A stretch of DNA of 64,000 nt, taken from assembly GCA_900471515.1 (NCBI GenBank), contig UCFC01000042.1, positions 41,025-105,024 of the forward strand, given 5' to 3'. Under the pieces are notes generated by a model. That model was given only the letters and a program-made list of their open reading frames with translations, did no database searches and had not been told where the DNA came from. The DNA comes from Hyphomicrobiales bacterium (lineage in GTDB: Bacteria > Pseudomonadota > Alphaproteobacteria > Rhizobiales > Rhizobiaceae). Each line of letters starts with the position of its first letter. Position 1 is the first letter of the stretch. A program made the translations under genes and the position numbers. Below are positions 26,702 to 35,534 of this stretch, piece after piece.

Positions 26702-27679
26702 ATGTCCGCCTCGATTTCAGCCGGACGCTCGCTTACCGGCTTCGCACGTTTTGGACTGATCGTGGCCCTCGTCGTGGTCTTCTCCGTCTTCTCGATCCTG
26801 ACGCCGACCTTTCTGACGCCGGGCAATCTGCAGAGCATTCTCGTCAACAATTTCACGCTGCTTGCCATCGTCTCGATTGCGATGACTTTCGCAGTCTCTG
26901 CGGGCGGCATCGATTTGTCGGTCGGCACCGCTGTCGATTTTGCAAGCTTTGCCTTCGTCTCGCTCGTTCTGGCCGGACAGCCGGTGCCGCTGGCACTGCT
27001 TGCCGGCCTTGCAGCCGGCGCGCTGGTCGGCGCGTTTAACGCCGTTCTCGTGTCCGTGATCGGCGTCGCACCCTTCCTCGCAACGCTCGGCACTTTGTTT
27101 ATCGGCCGCAGCGTCCAGCAATTGCTGACCAATGGCGGCAATCCGGTCTACCTGCCGCCCTCGGGTGTGCCGGAAGCCTTCCGGTTCCTCGGCCACGGCA
27201 CGATCGCCAATGTCCCCGTGCCTCTGGGGATCGCCGCCATCGTCATTGCGGGTGCCGCCGCCGTGCTCACCTGGACCCGTTTCGGCCGCATGGTGATCTC
27301 GATCGGCATCCAGCCGAGCGTCGTGCGCTATTCCGGCATCGGCCTCGGCGCCCCTGTTGCCGCCACCTTCATTCTCGCCGGACTGATTGCCGCCGTTGCC
27401 GGCCTGATTCTGACGGCGACTGTGACCGTCTACATCCCCTCTTCCGGCAATGCGTTCCTGCTCAACGCCATCGGCGCCACCTTCATCGGCACGACGCTGT
27501 CGCCGCTCGGCCGACCCAATATCCTCGGCACCGTTCTTGGCGTCCTGCTGCTCAGCATCGTCGCCAACGGCCTCTTGCTGACAGGCCTCAATTTCTACTG
27601 GCAGCAGGTCGGCACTGGCACGCTCATCTTCGCCGTTCTCGCCTTCAGCTTCATCAACAGGAAAACCGTCGGCGCTTGA
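26702..27679 (+). CDS. Sugar-type ABC transporter permease (RbsC type)
   Basis: Second inner-membrane permease (325 aa) of this importer. Signature AGGIDLSVGTAVDFASFA; membrane segments throughout; C-terminus LIFAVLAFSFINRKTVGA. It differs clearly from the upstream permease, so the pair probably forms a heterodimeric channel. The monooxygenase gene follows after 33 bp. Confidence 0.9.
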   Translation: MSASISAGRSLTGFARFGLIVALVVVFSVFSILTPTFLTPGNLQSILVNNFTLLAIVSIAMTFAVSAGGIDLSVGTAVDFASFAFVSLVLAGQPVPLALLAGLAAGALVGAFNAVLVSVIGVAPFLATLGTLFIGRSVQQLLTNGGNPVYLPPSGVPEAFRFLGHGTIANVPVPLGIAAIVIAGAAAVLTWTRFGRMVISIGIQPSVVRYSGIGLGAPVAATFILAGLIAAVAGLILTATVTVYIPSSGNAFLLNAIGATFIGTTLSPLGRPNILGTVLGVLLLSIVANGLLLTGLNFYWQQVGTGTLIFAVLAFSFINRKTVGA

Positions 27680-27712
27680 ACCGCGCCTCGCCGACAACGC
27701 AGGAAGAATGAC

Positions 27713-29113
27713 ATGACCCGTGAAATCAGGCTCAACGCCTTCGACATGAATTGCGTCGGACACCAGTCGCCGGGCCTCTGGCGCCATCCGCGCGACAAGT
27801 CCTGGACCTACAAGGATCTCGATTACTGGGTGCATCTCGCCAAGACGCTGGAGCGTGGTAAGTTCGACGGTCTCTTCATCGCCGACGTGCTCGGGGTCTA
27901 TGACGTGCTGAACGGCAATGTCGAGGCAGCACTCCGCCATTCGGCGCAGGTGCCGGTCAACGATCCGCTGCAGCTCATCCCGACCATGGCCTATGAGACC
28001 GAACATCTCGGTTTCGGGCTGACGGCCTCGCTCTCCTTCGAGCACCCCTATACGTTCGCAAGGCGCATCTCGACGCTCGATCATCTGACCAGGGGTCGTG
28101 TTGGCTGGAACATCGTCACCTCCTATCTGAACAGCGGCGCACTCAATATCGGCCAGGCCGCGCAAACCAACCACGACGACCGCTATGATCTCGCCGACGA
28201 ATATCTCGAGGTCTGCTACAAGCTCTGGGAAGGAAGCTGGGAGGACGATGCCGTCGTGCGCGACCGCGAAACCGGTATCTTCACGCATCCGGAAAAGGTC
28301 CATCCGATCAACCATTCCGGCAAGTATTTCACCGTTCCCGGCATTCACCTGAGCGAGCCCTCGCCGCAGCGCACGCCCGTGCTCTATCAGGCCGGCGCTT
28401 CCAGCCGCGGCAAGGATTTTGCCGGCGCGCATGCCGAATGCATCTTCGTTGCGGCGCCCTCCAAGGCGGTGTTGAAGCGCTATGTCGCCAATGTCCGCCA
28501 GGCCGCCGAACGGCTTGGCCGCAACCCGCGCGAAATTCTCGCCTTCAACCTGCAGACCGTCGTGCTCGGGGAAACGGATGCCGAAGCGCAGCGCAAATTC
28601 AACGAATACCGCCAATATGCCTCGTTCGAAGGCGCCCTGACGCTGATATCAGGCTGGACGGGAATCGATTTCGGCCAGTTCGGCCCGGACGAGGTGCTTC
28701 GCCACCGCTATACGAATGCGGTGCAATCGGCCGTCGAAACCTTCACGACCATCGATCCCAGCAAGGAATGGACGGTGCGCGAAATGGCCGATTGGGTCGG
28801 CGTCGGCGGCTTCGGCCCGGTCTTCGTCGGCTCGCCGTCGACCGTCGCCGATCTCATGCAGGAATGGGTGGAGGATACCGATGTCGACGGTTTCAACCTT
28901 GCCTACGCGGTGACGCCGGAAAGCTTCGAGGACACCGTCGATCTGCTCGTGCCGGAGCTACAGAAGCGCGGCGTCTACAAGACCGAATACCGGCAGGGTA
29001 CGCTGCGCGAAAAGCTCGGTGCTGCTGGGCCGCGGCTGGTCGCCCCGCATCCGGGAGCGTCCTACCGCAACCTCGGCATCGAAGCGCCGCGGCTCGCCGT
29101 CGGCGGCCGCTGA
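27713..29113 (+). CDS. LLM-class FMN-dependent monooxygenase (NtaA/DmoA type)
   Basis: Luciferase-like monooxygenase (466 aa): opening LNAFDMNCVGHQSPGLWRHP, SLSFEHPYTFARRISTLDHL, RGRVGWNIVTSYLNS, PVLYQAGASSRGKDFAG and the C-terminal GTLREKLGAAGPRL. The paralogue at 14922 shares the architecture but is shorter and diverged. It is last in the operon of an RbsABC-type importer, which points to intracellular oxidation of the imported compound. It needs FMNH2 from a reductase that is not encoded in the window. Desulfurisation or N-dealkylation are both possible for this family. Confidence 0.9.
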   Translation: MTREIRLNAFDMNCVGHQSPGLWRHPRDKSWTYKDLDYWVHLAKTLERGKFDGLFIADVLGVYDVLNGNVEAALRHSAQVPVNDPLQLIPTMAYETEHLGFGLTASLSFEHPYTFARRISTLDHLTRGRVGWNIVTSYLNSGALNIGQAAQTNHDDRYDLADEYLEVCYKLWEGSWEDDAVVRDRETGIFTHPEKVHPINHSGKYFTVPGIHLSEPSPQRTPVLYQAGASSRGKDFAGAHAECIFVAAPSKAVLKRYVANVRQAAERLGRNPREILAFNLQTVVLGETDAEAQRKFNEYRQYASFEGALTLISGWTGIDFGQFGPDEVLRHRYTNAVQSAVETFTTIDPSKEWTVREMADWVGVGGFGPVFVGSPSTVADLMQEWVEDTDVDGFNLAYAVTPESFEDTVDLLVPELQKRGVYKTEYRQGTLREKLGAAGPRLVAPHPGASYRNLGIEAPRLAVGGR

Positions 29114-29236
29114 AAAATAATGGCTGGGTGACAAAAAATATCTCGCCTGGCCGTCCTGTTCGAATCTAATTCCTGTCACAATTACGGTTTCAGCTCGATT
29201 ATAGATCGTTGAATTTTCTGGGTATCAGGAGAGGGC

Positions 29237-30847
29237 ATGACCATGGCGGATATCTCTCGGCGCAGCCTGCTGAAGGGCACGGCGCTGCTGCTCGCAACGA
29301 CGGCGCTGCCGCGCATTGCGTCGGCGCAGGACGTGCCGGCCGGCGGGCGCCTGATCGTTGCGGCCGATTCCGAACCGAAGAACCTCAATCCCGCCATCGT
29401 CGCCTCGAACGGCGTCTTCTTCATTGCAAGCAAGGTCATCGAACCACTGGCCGAAGCCTCCTATGAAGGCACGGACGGTCTGGCACCACGTCTTGCCACG
29501 TCCTGGGAAGGTTCGCCGGACGGGCTCTCCGTCACCTTCAAGCTGCGCGAAAACGCCACCTGGCATGACGGCAAGCCGTTCACCTCGGCCGACGTCGCCT
29601 TCTCGGCGCTCAATGTGTGGAAACCGCTTCAGAACCTCGGCCGACTGGTCTTTGCCAATCTGCAGGCTGTCGATACGCCCGACGACCACACGGCGATCTT
29701 CCGCTTCTCGAAGCCTACGCCGTTCCAGCTCATCCGCAATGCGCTGCCGGCCGTCACCAGCGTCGTTCCAAAGCATGTTTTCGAAGGCACCGATATCGCC
29801 ACCAATCCGGCCAACAATACGCTCATCGGTACCGGCCCCTTCAAATTCGCGGAGTACAAGCCCGGCGAATATTACCGGCTGACGCGCAACGAAAATTACT
29901 GGCAGAAGGGCGAGCCGAAGCTCAACGAGATCGTCTACCGCGTGCTGCCGGACCGTGAATCGGCCGGAGCCGCGCTCGAAGCCGAGGAAATCCATCTCGC
30001 CGCCTTCTCGGCCGTGCCTCTTGCCGATCTCGACCGCATCTCGAAGGTCAACGGTATCAAGGTGATCTCCAAGGGTTATGAGGCGCTGACCTATCAGCTC
30101 GTCATCGAGATCAACCATCGCCGCAAGGAGCTTTCGGATCTGCGGGTTCGCCAGGCGATTGCCCATGCGATCGACAAGAAATTCGTCGTCGATACGATCT
30201 TCCTCGGCTACGCGACCGAAGCAACCGGCCCGATTCCGAAGAACTCCAAGGAATTCTACACGGCCGACGTCGCGAACTATAATTTCGACGTGCAGGCGGC
30301 AAACGACCTGCTGGACCAGGGCGGCTACACGAGGGGACCCGACGGCAATCGGTTCCAGCTCAAGCTGCGCCCCGCCCCCTATTTCAACGAAACGCGCCAG
30401 TTCGGCGATTATCTGCGCCAGGCGCTGGCTGCGGTCGGCATCGATGCCGTCATCGTCAATGCCGATGCGGCCGCCCATCAGAAGGCCGTCTATACCGACC
30501 ATGATTTCGATATCGCCGTCGGCCCCCCGGTCTTCCGTGGCGATCCGGCGATCTCAACCACCATCCTCGTCCAGTCGGGAACGCCCGACGGCGTGCCCTT
30601 CTCCAACCAGGGCGGTTATGTCAGCGCGGAACTCGACAAGATCATCGCCCAGGCAGCCGTGACGGTGGATACGGCTGCCCGTACCGACCTCTACTACAAG
30701 TTCCAGCAGCTTGTGGTGGCCGAACTGCCGCTGATCAATGTTGCCGAATGGGGTTTTATCACGGTCGCTCGCGACACGGTGCTGAACGTCTCCGACAATC
30801 CGCGCTGGGCGGTCTCGAACTGGGGCGATACCGCGCTGCAATCGTGA
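29237..30847 (+). CDS. Dipeptide-type ABC transporter substrate-binding protein
   Basis: Periplasmic binding protein (536 aa) of extracellular family 5 (DppA/OppA). The N-terminus has a Tat-like motif SRRSLLKG and hydrophobic segment ending IASAQ. Family features are LVRLTRNENYWQKG-like (YRLTRNENYWQKGEPK), DLRVRQAIAHAIDKKFVVDT and EFYTADVANYNFD. AGGAGAGGG precedes the start. It leads a five-gene importer operon ending in an aminotransferase. The cargo could be a peptide, opine or other amine, and the context suggests a sulfur- or nitrogen-containing compound. Confidence 0.9.
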   Translation: MTMADISRRSLLKGTALLLATTALPRIASAQDVPAGGRLIVAADSEPKNLNPAIVASNGVFFIASKVIEPLAEASYEGTDGLAPRLATSWEGSPDGLSVTFKLRENATWHDGKPFTSADVAFSALNVWKPLQNLGRLVFANLQAVDTPDDHTAIFRFSKPTPFQLIRNALPAVTSVVPKHVFEGTDIATNPANNTLIGTGPFKFAEYKPGEYYRLTRNENYWQKGEPKLNEIVYRVLPDRESAGAALEAEEIHLAAFSAVPLADLDRISKVNGIKVISKGYEALTYQLVIEINHRRKELSDLRVRQAIAHAIDKKFVVDTIFLGYATEATGPIPKNSKEFYTADVANYNFDVQAANDLLDQGGYTRGPDGNRFQLKLRPAPYFNETRQFGDYLRQALAAVGIDAVIVNADAAAHQKAVYTDHDFDIAVGPPVFRGDPAISTTILVQSGTPDGVPFSNQGGYVSAELDKIIAQAAVTVDTAARTDLYYKFQQLVVAELPLINVAEWGFITVARDTVLNVSDNPRWAVSNWGDTALQS

Positions 30848-30887
30848 TAGGGTCGAAGGCGGATTTCCCTCAGAGGCCTCGTCCGGC

Positions 30888-31877
30888 GTGAAACGTGCAC
30901 TCATCCTCTTGAGACGCAGGATCATCAGCAGCATTCCGGTGCTGATGATCGTGGTGATCTTCAGTTTCTTCCTGCTGGAGTCCGCCTCCGGTGATGCGGT
31001 CGATGCCTATCTCGGGTCGATCGGCGGCGGCGATGCCGCACTCATCAAGTCGCTGCGGGAGAGTTACGGCCTCGACCAATCCGTCCTTGCCCGCCTCTGG
31101 CTCTATCTTTCCTCGCTTGCCCGGCTCGATCTCGGCTGGTCGGTGGCTTTCAACCGCCCGGTGCGGGATCTGATTGCCGAACGGCTGCCGAACACGCTGC
31201 TCCTGATGGGAAGCGCAACAGCACTTTCCTTCGGCCTCGGTTCGACGCTCGGCATTCTGGCGGGCGCGAAGCCCGGCAGCTTTCGTGACCGTTTTCTCTC
31301 GATCGGTTCGCTGATCGTCTACGCCATACCGAGCTTCTGGCTGGGACTGGTGCTCAGCATCCTCTTTTCCGTCAAGCTGCGCTGGCTGCCGATTGCCGGC
31401 ATCGAGACCATCGCCTCCGGCAAGACGGGCTTTTCGCGTGCGCTCGATATCGCACAGCATCTGGCCCTGCCGGTCGGAGCGCTCGCCCTCATCTATCTGG
31501 CACTGTTCCTGCGCGTCATGCGCTCCGGCATGGCGGAGGCCTGGAAACTCGATTTCGTGCTGTTTGCCAGGGCGAAGGGTTTGTCGCGCGGCCGCATCGT
31601 CCTGCGCCATGTGGCGCGCAATGCCCTCTTGCCCCTCGTCACCATGCTCGGCCTGCAGTCCGCTGCCATGCTTGGCGGCAGCGTGGTGATCGAGAGCGTC
31701 TTCGCCATTCCGGGCTTCGGCAGGCTGGCGCAGGAGGCGGTCAACGGCCGCGATGCGCCGCTCCTGATGGGCATCATCCTCACCAGCGCCGTTCTCGTCA
31801 TCTGCGTCAATTTCATCGTTGATCTTGTTTATGCCGCCCTCGATCCGCGCATCGGCGCGTCGGAGAGCCGCGTATGA
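30888..31877 (+). CDS. Dipeptide-type ABC transporter permease (DppB type)
   Basis: Inner-membrane permease (329 aa) with N-terminal segment and the DppB-typical GLDQSVLARLWLYLSSLARLDLG, EAWKLDFVLFARAKGLSRGR (EAA loop) and GFGRLAQEAVNGRD. GTG start (GTGAAACGTGC). It overlaps the next permease by 4 bp. Confidence 0.9.
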   Translation: MKRALILLRRRIISSIPVLMIVVIFSFFLLESASGDAVDAYLGSIGGGDAALIKSLRESYGLDQSVLARLWLYLSSLARLDLGWSVAFNRPVRDLIAERLPNTLLLMGSATALSFGLGSTLGILAGAKPGSFRDRFLSIGSLIVYAIPSFWLGLVLSILFSVKLRWLPIAGIETIASGKTGFSRALDIAQHLALPVGALALIYLALFLRVMRSGMAEAWKLDFVLFARAKGLSRGRIVLRHVARNALLPLVTMLGLQSAAMLGGSVVIESVFAIPGFGRLAQEAVNGRDAPLLMGIILTSAVLVICVNFIVDLVYAALDPRIGASESRV

Positions 31878-32701
31878 GCCTGCTGCGCCGTCTCCTGCAA
31901 ACTCCGGAAGGCGCGATCGGGCTTGCCATCCTTCTAGCTCTCCTGGCCGCCGGCCTGCTGGCGCCAGTCCTGTCGCCAGGAGACCCCCTGCGGATTGCCG
32001 GCCGGGCGATGCTCACGCCCTTCGCCGATGCGCACCTGCCGCTCGGTACCGACAGGCTGGGGCGCGATGTGCTTGCCGGCCTGCTCCATGGCGCGCGGAC
32101 CTCGCTGGTCGTCGGTATTGCCGCAGCTCTTTCCGCCATGGTTCTCGGGCTTCTTGTCGGCATGGCCGCCGGCTTTGCCGGCGGTATCATCGACGAAGCA
32201 CTGATGCGTGTCGTCGATGCTTTCCAGATCGTCCCGGGCTTTCTGCTGGCCCTTGCCTTCGTCAGCACCGTCGGCGTGTCAACGCCGGTTGTCGTCTTCG
32301 CTATCGCGCTCGGGACCTGGGCCGATCCGGCGCGGTTGACGCGGGCGCAGGTGCTGTCCATCCGCGAACGGGATTATGTGGCCGCCGCGCGCGTGATCGG
32401 CATGCATCCGGCCGAGATCGCCTTCAGGGAAATCCTTCCAAACGCCCTTCCGCCTGTCCTGGCGCTGTCGGCGACGATCGTTGCCGGCGCGATCCTCACG
32501 GAAGCGGCGCTTTCCTTCCTCGGTCTCGGCAATCCCAACCTCGCCACCTGGGGATCGATGATCGCGGAGGGCCGAAGCGTGCTGCGCTCGGCCGCCTATC
32601 TTTCTGTGCTGCCGGGGATGGCATTGGCAATCACAGTGCTTGGTGTTCATCTTTTCAGCGAGGGTCTGACCCGGGCACTCGACGGAGGCGAAGGCCCATG
32701 A
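31874..32701 (+). CDS. Dipeptide-type ABC transporter permease (DppC type)
   Basis: Inner-membrane permease (275 aa): GTDRLGRDVLAGLLHGARTS and the EAA loop REILPNALPPVLALSATIVA identify a DppC subunit. The N-terminal soluble tail common in DppC is short. It overlaps both neighbours by 4 bp, indicating a tightly coupled operon. Confidence 0.9.
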   Translation: MSLLRRLLQTPEGAIGLAILLALLAAGLLAPVLSPGDPLRIAGRAMLTPFADAHLPLGTDRLGRDVLAGLLHGARTSLVVGIAAALSAMVLGLLVGMAAGFAGGIIDEALMRVVDAFQIVPGFLLALAFVSTVGVSTPVVVFAIALGTWADPARLTRAQVLSIRERDYVAAARVIGMHPAEIAFREILPNALPPVLALSATIVAGAILTEAALSFLGLGNPNLATWGSMIAEGRSVLRSAAYLSVLPGMALAITVLGVHLFSEGLTRALDGGEGP

Positions 32702-33483
32702 CGGCTGCCCCCTTCTGCAGCGTGAGAGGGCTTTCCGTCCGCTATGGACAGGAAGCGGCGCTGAAATCCGTCAATCTGGACCTCATCGAAGGCGAGAGGC
32801 TGGCAATCATTGGCGAAAGCGGGTCCGGCAAGACGACACTCGGCCGAACGCTCGCCGGCCTTCTGCCGGACAGGGCCAGGGTCGAGGGCAGCATCAGCTG
32901 GCCAGCGCTCGGCCACGCTCCGCTGCCCGGCCGCGATTTCGGCCTTGTTCTTCAGGATCCCGGCACCAGTCTCAATCCGGTGCTGACGATCGGCGAGCAG
33001 ATCGCCGAGAGCGCTCGACAGCATCTCGGCCTGAGCTGGCGGCAGGCCCTCGCCCACGCCGAAGAGCTTCTGGAACGGGTACGCCTGCCGCAGCCGACAA
33101 AGGCCATGCGCGCCTTCCCGCACCAGCTCTCGGGCGGCCAGCGGCAGCGCGTGTCGATCGCGGCGGCGATTGCGGCCAAACCCGCCCTGCTGATCGCCGA
33201 TGAGGCAACCAGCGCGCTCGATGTCGTGGTCCAGGCGGAGATCGTCAAACTTCTCGACGGGCTGGTGCGCGAAGAAGGCATGACGCTGCTCTTCATTACC
33301 CATGATATCGCGCTCGCCTCCGGCTTCGTCGATCGTGTCGCTGTCTTCCGCGCCGGAGAACTGCTGGAGGCCGGTCCCGTTCGGTCGGTGCTGTCTTCAC
33401 CAGCCGACGCCTACACCGCGGCGCTGATCGTCAGCCATCGCGATCTCTCCACACCGCCGCTGATTGCGGAGGTGGCGCCGTGA
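32698..33483 (+). CDS. Dipeptide-type ABC transporter ATP-binding protein (DppD type)
   Basis: ATPase (261 aa) with Walker A GESGSGKTT (about residue 40), signature LSGGQRQRVSIAAAIAAK, Walker B LLIADEATSALD, and H-loop FITHDIALASGF. The start at 32698 overlaps the DppC gene by 4 bp; a longer reading of the frame runs antisense-like through that gene and has no ribosome site. The length is shorter than many DppD proteins because the C-terminal oligopeptide extension is missing. Confidence 0.9.
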   Translation: MTAAPFCSVRGLSVRYGQEAALKSVNLDLIEGERLAIIGESGSGKTTLGRTLAGLLPDRARVEGSISWPALGHAPLPGRDFGLVLQDPGTSLNPVLTIGEQIAESARQHLGLSWRQALAHAEELLERVRLPQPTKAMRAFPHQLSGGQRQRVSIAAAIAAKPALLIADEATSALDVVVQAEIVKLLDGLVREEGMTLLFITHDIALASGFVDRVAVFRAGELLEAGPVRSVLSSPADAYTAALIVSHRDLSTPPLIAEVAP

Positions 33484-34259
33484 CCGTGCTTCTGAGCGTC
33501 GATGCGCTTACAAAGGCCTACTCCAGCGCCGGCCGGCAGATCGCCGCCCTCGACAATGTCTCCTTGGCGATAGGTTCCGGTGAAACCTTGGGATTGGTCG
33601 GCGCCTCGGGCAGCGGAAAATCGACGTTGTCACGCGTGCTTCTGCGCCTGCTGGAACCCGATTCCGGCTCCATCCGCTTTGCAGGACAAGATTGGCGTGC
33701 ACTTCGCGGAGCCGCACTCCGGCGCAGCCGTGCGCGTATGCAAATGGTCTTTCAGGATCCGCTCGGCGCCTTCAATCCGCTGGCATCGGTCGCCTCGGTT
33801 CTCGACGACCCGTTGCGGATTCACGGCATTGCTGACAAGCGCCGGCGCCCGGCGGAAATTGCCACCCTGCTGGAGCGCGTCGGCCTGCCCCCGGCCTTTG
33901 CCTCCCGCCCGGTCCGTACGCTGTCGGGCGGGCAACGCCAGCGCGTCGCCATTGCCCGTGCCATTGCGACGCGGCCGTCACTGCTGGTGCTGGACGAAGC
34001 CGTCTCGGCACTCGACGTGACCGTTCGCGGCCGCATTCTGGAATTGCTGGTCGAGTTGCAGCGCGAGCGCGGCCTCGCCTATCTCTTCATATCCCACGAC
34101 CTCGCGGTCGTGCGCGCAATCTCGCACCGCGTCGCGGTCATGGATGCCGGCCGTATCGTCGAGGAAGGGCCGGCGGCAGATGTCGTCAATGCGCCGCAAT
34201 CCGATGCGGCGCGCCGGCTCGTCGCGGCTGTGCCGCGTCTTGTAACCGAATCCGTCTGA
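33480..34259 (+). CDS. Dipeptide-type ABC transporter ATP-binding protein (DppF type)
   Basis: Second ATPase (259 aa): Walker A GASGSGKST, Q-loop MVFQDPLGAFNPL, signature LSGGQRQRVAIARAIATR, Walker B LLVLDEAVSALD (Ala in place of the usual Pro-Thr-Ser run), H-loop FISHDLAVVRAI. GTG start within the GTGA overlap with the DppD-type gene. With DppD it forms the heterodimeric motor. Confidence 0.9.
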   Translation: MTVLLSVDALTKAYSSAGRQIAALDNVSLAIGSGETLGLVGASGSGKSTLSRVLLRLLEPDSGSIRFAGQDWRALRGAALRRSRARMQMVFQDPLGAFNPLASVASVLDDPLRIHGIADKRRRPAEIATLLERVGLPPAFASRPVRTLSGGQRQRVAIARAIATRPSLLVLDEAVSALDVTVRGRILELLVELQRERGLAYLFISHDLAVVRAISHRVAVMDAGRIVEEGPAADVVNAPQSDAARRLVAAVPRLVTESV

Positions 34260-34270
34260 AGGAGCTTCCC

Positions 34271-35362
34271 ATGACCGAAGTCGCCTGGAACCCCCTCTAT
34301 GGTGCGCCGGTCTATCCGGCCGAACGTTACGCCGCTCTCGCCCGCCGCATCGGTGCGATCCTGAAGACGGATAACGACGTTCTGCTGGTGCAGGCCGAGG
34401 CCGTGGTGGCACTCGAGGCCGTTGCGACCAGCCTTGCCAGACCGGGCCTTTCCGCACTGAACGTCGTCACCAGCCCCTATGGCAGCTGGTTCGGGCAATG
34501 GCTGCGGCGCGGCGGGGCCGACGTCATTGATCTCGTCGCCCAGCCCGGCCGGCCCATCGAGGCCGGGGCAATCGCCGTTGCGCTGGATGCCAACCCTGCG
34601 GTCAGCGTGCTGGCGCTCGTCCACGCGGAATCGGCAAGCGGAATCCTCAATCCACTGCCTCAGATCGTCGCTCTCGCAGCGGCACGGGGCATCCTGACGA
34701 TAGTCGATGCCGTCGCTTCCGTCGGCGGCCACGCGCTCGATGTCGATGCGCTGGGCATCGACATCGCCGTGATCGGTCCGCAGAAAGCGCTTGGCGGGCC
34801 GGCAGGCATTTCTGCTCTGTCGGTCAGCCGGCGGGCTTGGGAACTCATCCTCCACGACGAGGCGCCGCATGATTCCATCCTGTCGCTGGCCGACCTGAAG
34901 GCCTGGGCGGATGCCGGCGGCGCGCTGCCGGGAACACCGGCGCCGCTTGAATTCTTTGCGCTCGAAGCCGCCCTCGACCGGGTCGAGGCGGAGGGTCTCG
35001 GGCAGATCGTCGCCCGTCATGAGCGAGCCGCCTCGGCAAGCCGGGCCGGCCTTGCCGCGCTGGGCGCCAGCCTTTGGGTGCCGGGCGAACACGCATCGAA
35101 CCTCGTGACGGCAGTTTCCCCGCCGTCAGGAATTGAGGCCAGCTCCATAACCGGTTTTGCGGCGGCACTGGGCATCGACCTGTCGCCCGGTGTCGGGACG
35201 GGCTCGTCTCACCTTGTGCGTCTCAACCACACGGGGCCGCGGGCAAACTTCCAGAGCGTGCTCGCAAATGTCGCGGCCTACGGCGCCGCGCTTCGCCGGG
35301 CCGGCCTACCTGCGAATATCGACGCCGCATCGGAAGCTGTCGTGAGGATCTACAGCAGCTGA
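34271..35362 (+). CDS. Class V aminotransferase (alanine-glyoxylate aminotransferase-like)
   Basis: PLP enzyme (363 aa). The Schiff-base Lys172 lies in GPQKALGGPAG, and the pyridine-nitrogen-binding Asp146 in LTIVDAVASVGGHALD. The N-terminal part is short, but HAESASGILNPL matches the usual cofactor-phosphate region. AGGAG lies 5 bases before the ATG, 11 bp after the ABC ATPase gene. It probably transaminates or cleaves the amine imported by this transporter. The family also contains cysteine desulfurase-like lyases, so the reaction is open. Confidence 0.85.
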   Translation: MTEVAWNPLYGAPVYPAERYAALARRIGAILKTDNDVLLVQAEAVVALEAVATSLARPGLSALNVVTSPYGSWFGQWLRRGGADVIDLVAQPGRPIEAGAIAVALDANPAVSVLALVHAESASGILNPLPQIVALAAARGILTIVDAVASVGGHALDVDALGIDIAVIGPQKALGGPAGISALSVSRRAWELILHDEAPHDSILSLADLKAWADAGGALPGTPAPLEFFALEAALDRVEAEGLGQIVARHERAASASRAGLAALGASLWVPGEHASNLVTAVSPPSGIEASSITGFAAALGIDLSPGVGTGSSHLVRLNHTGPRANFQSVLANVAAYGAALRRAGLPANIDAASEAVVRIYSS

Positions 35363-35366
35363 CTGC

Positions 35367-35534
35367 TCAGTACCAGGAGTTCGGCACCGGCTGCCAGAAG
35401 AACAATTCCTCCTCGCGCAGGCTACGCAAACGGCTTTCGGAATCCTCTTTCGGCGCGCCGTCGGCAGTTTCGAACAGCGGCTGGTCACGGCTTCGGAGAA
35501 GCTTCGCAAAGAAAGTTCTGAATGCCGCAAACAT
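35367..35534 (-). CDS. Small conserved-looking protein of unknown function (55 aa)
   Basis: MFAAFRTFFAKLLRSRDQPL opening, an acidic middle (APKEDSESRLRSLREEE) and a distinctive aromatic end LFFWQPVPNSWY. A near-perfect ribosome site AGGAGGTGA stands 3 bases before the ATG, strong evidence for translation. It is too short for routine ORF calling. Convergent with the aminotransferase gene, 4 bp apart. The amphipathic N-terminus could lie on the membrane. I do not recognise the family. Confidence 0.7.
   Translation of the reverse strand: MFAAFRTFFAKLLRSRDQPLFETADGAPKEDSESRLRSLREEELFFWQPVPNSWY

Noticed and set aside
26717..28615. 632-aa open frame on the minus strand
   Set aside because: Antisense to a permease and the flavin monooxygenase gene; low-complexity charged composition, no domain.
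14922..29113. Identification as the sulfoquinovose monooxygenase (smo) pathway
   Set aside because: No sulfoquinovosidase, flavin reductase or SsuD-type enzyme is present; the monooxygenases are of the NtaA/DmoA kind.
29196..29225. Possible fourth copy of the AT-rich motif before the dipeptide-type importer
   Set aside because: The sequence ATTATAGATC shares only the TATA part and does not fit YATAKARTTTATA.
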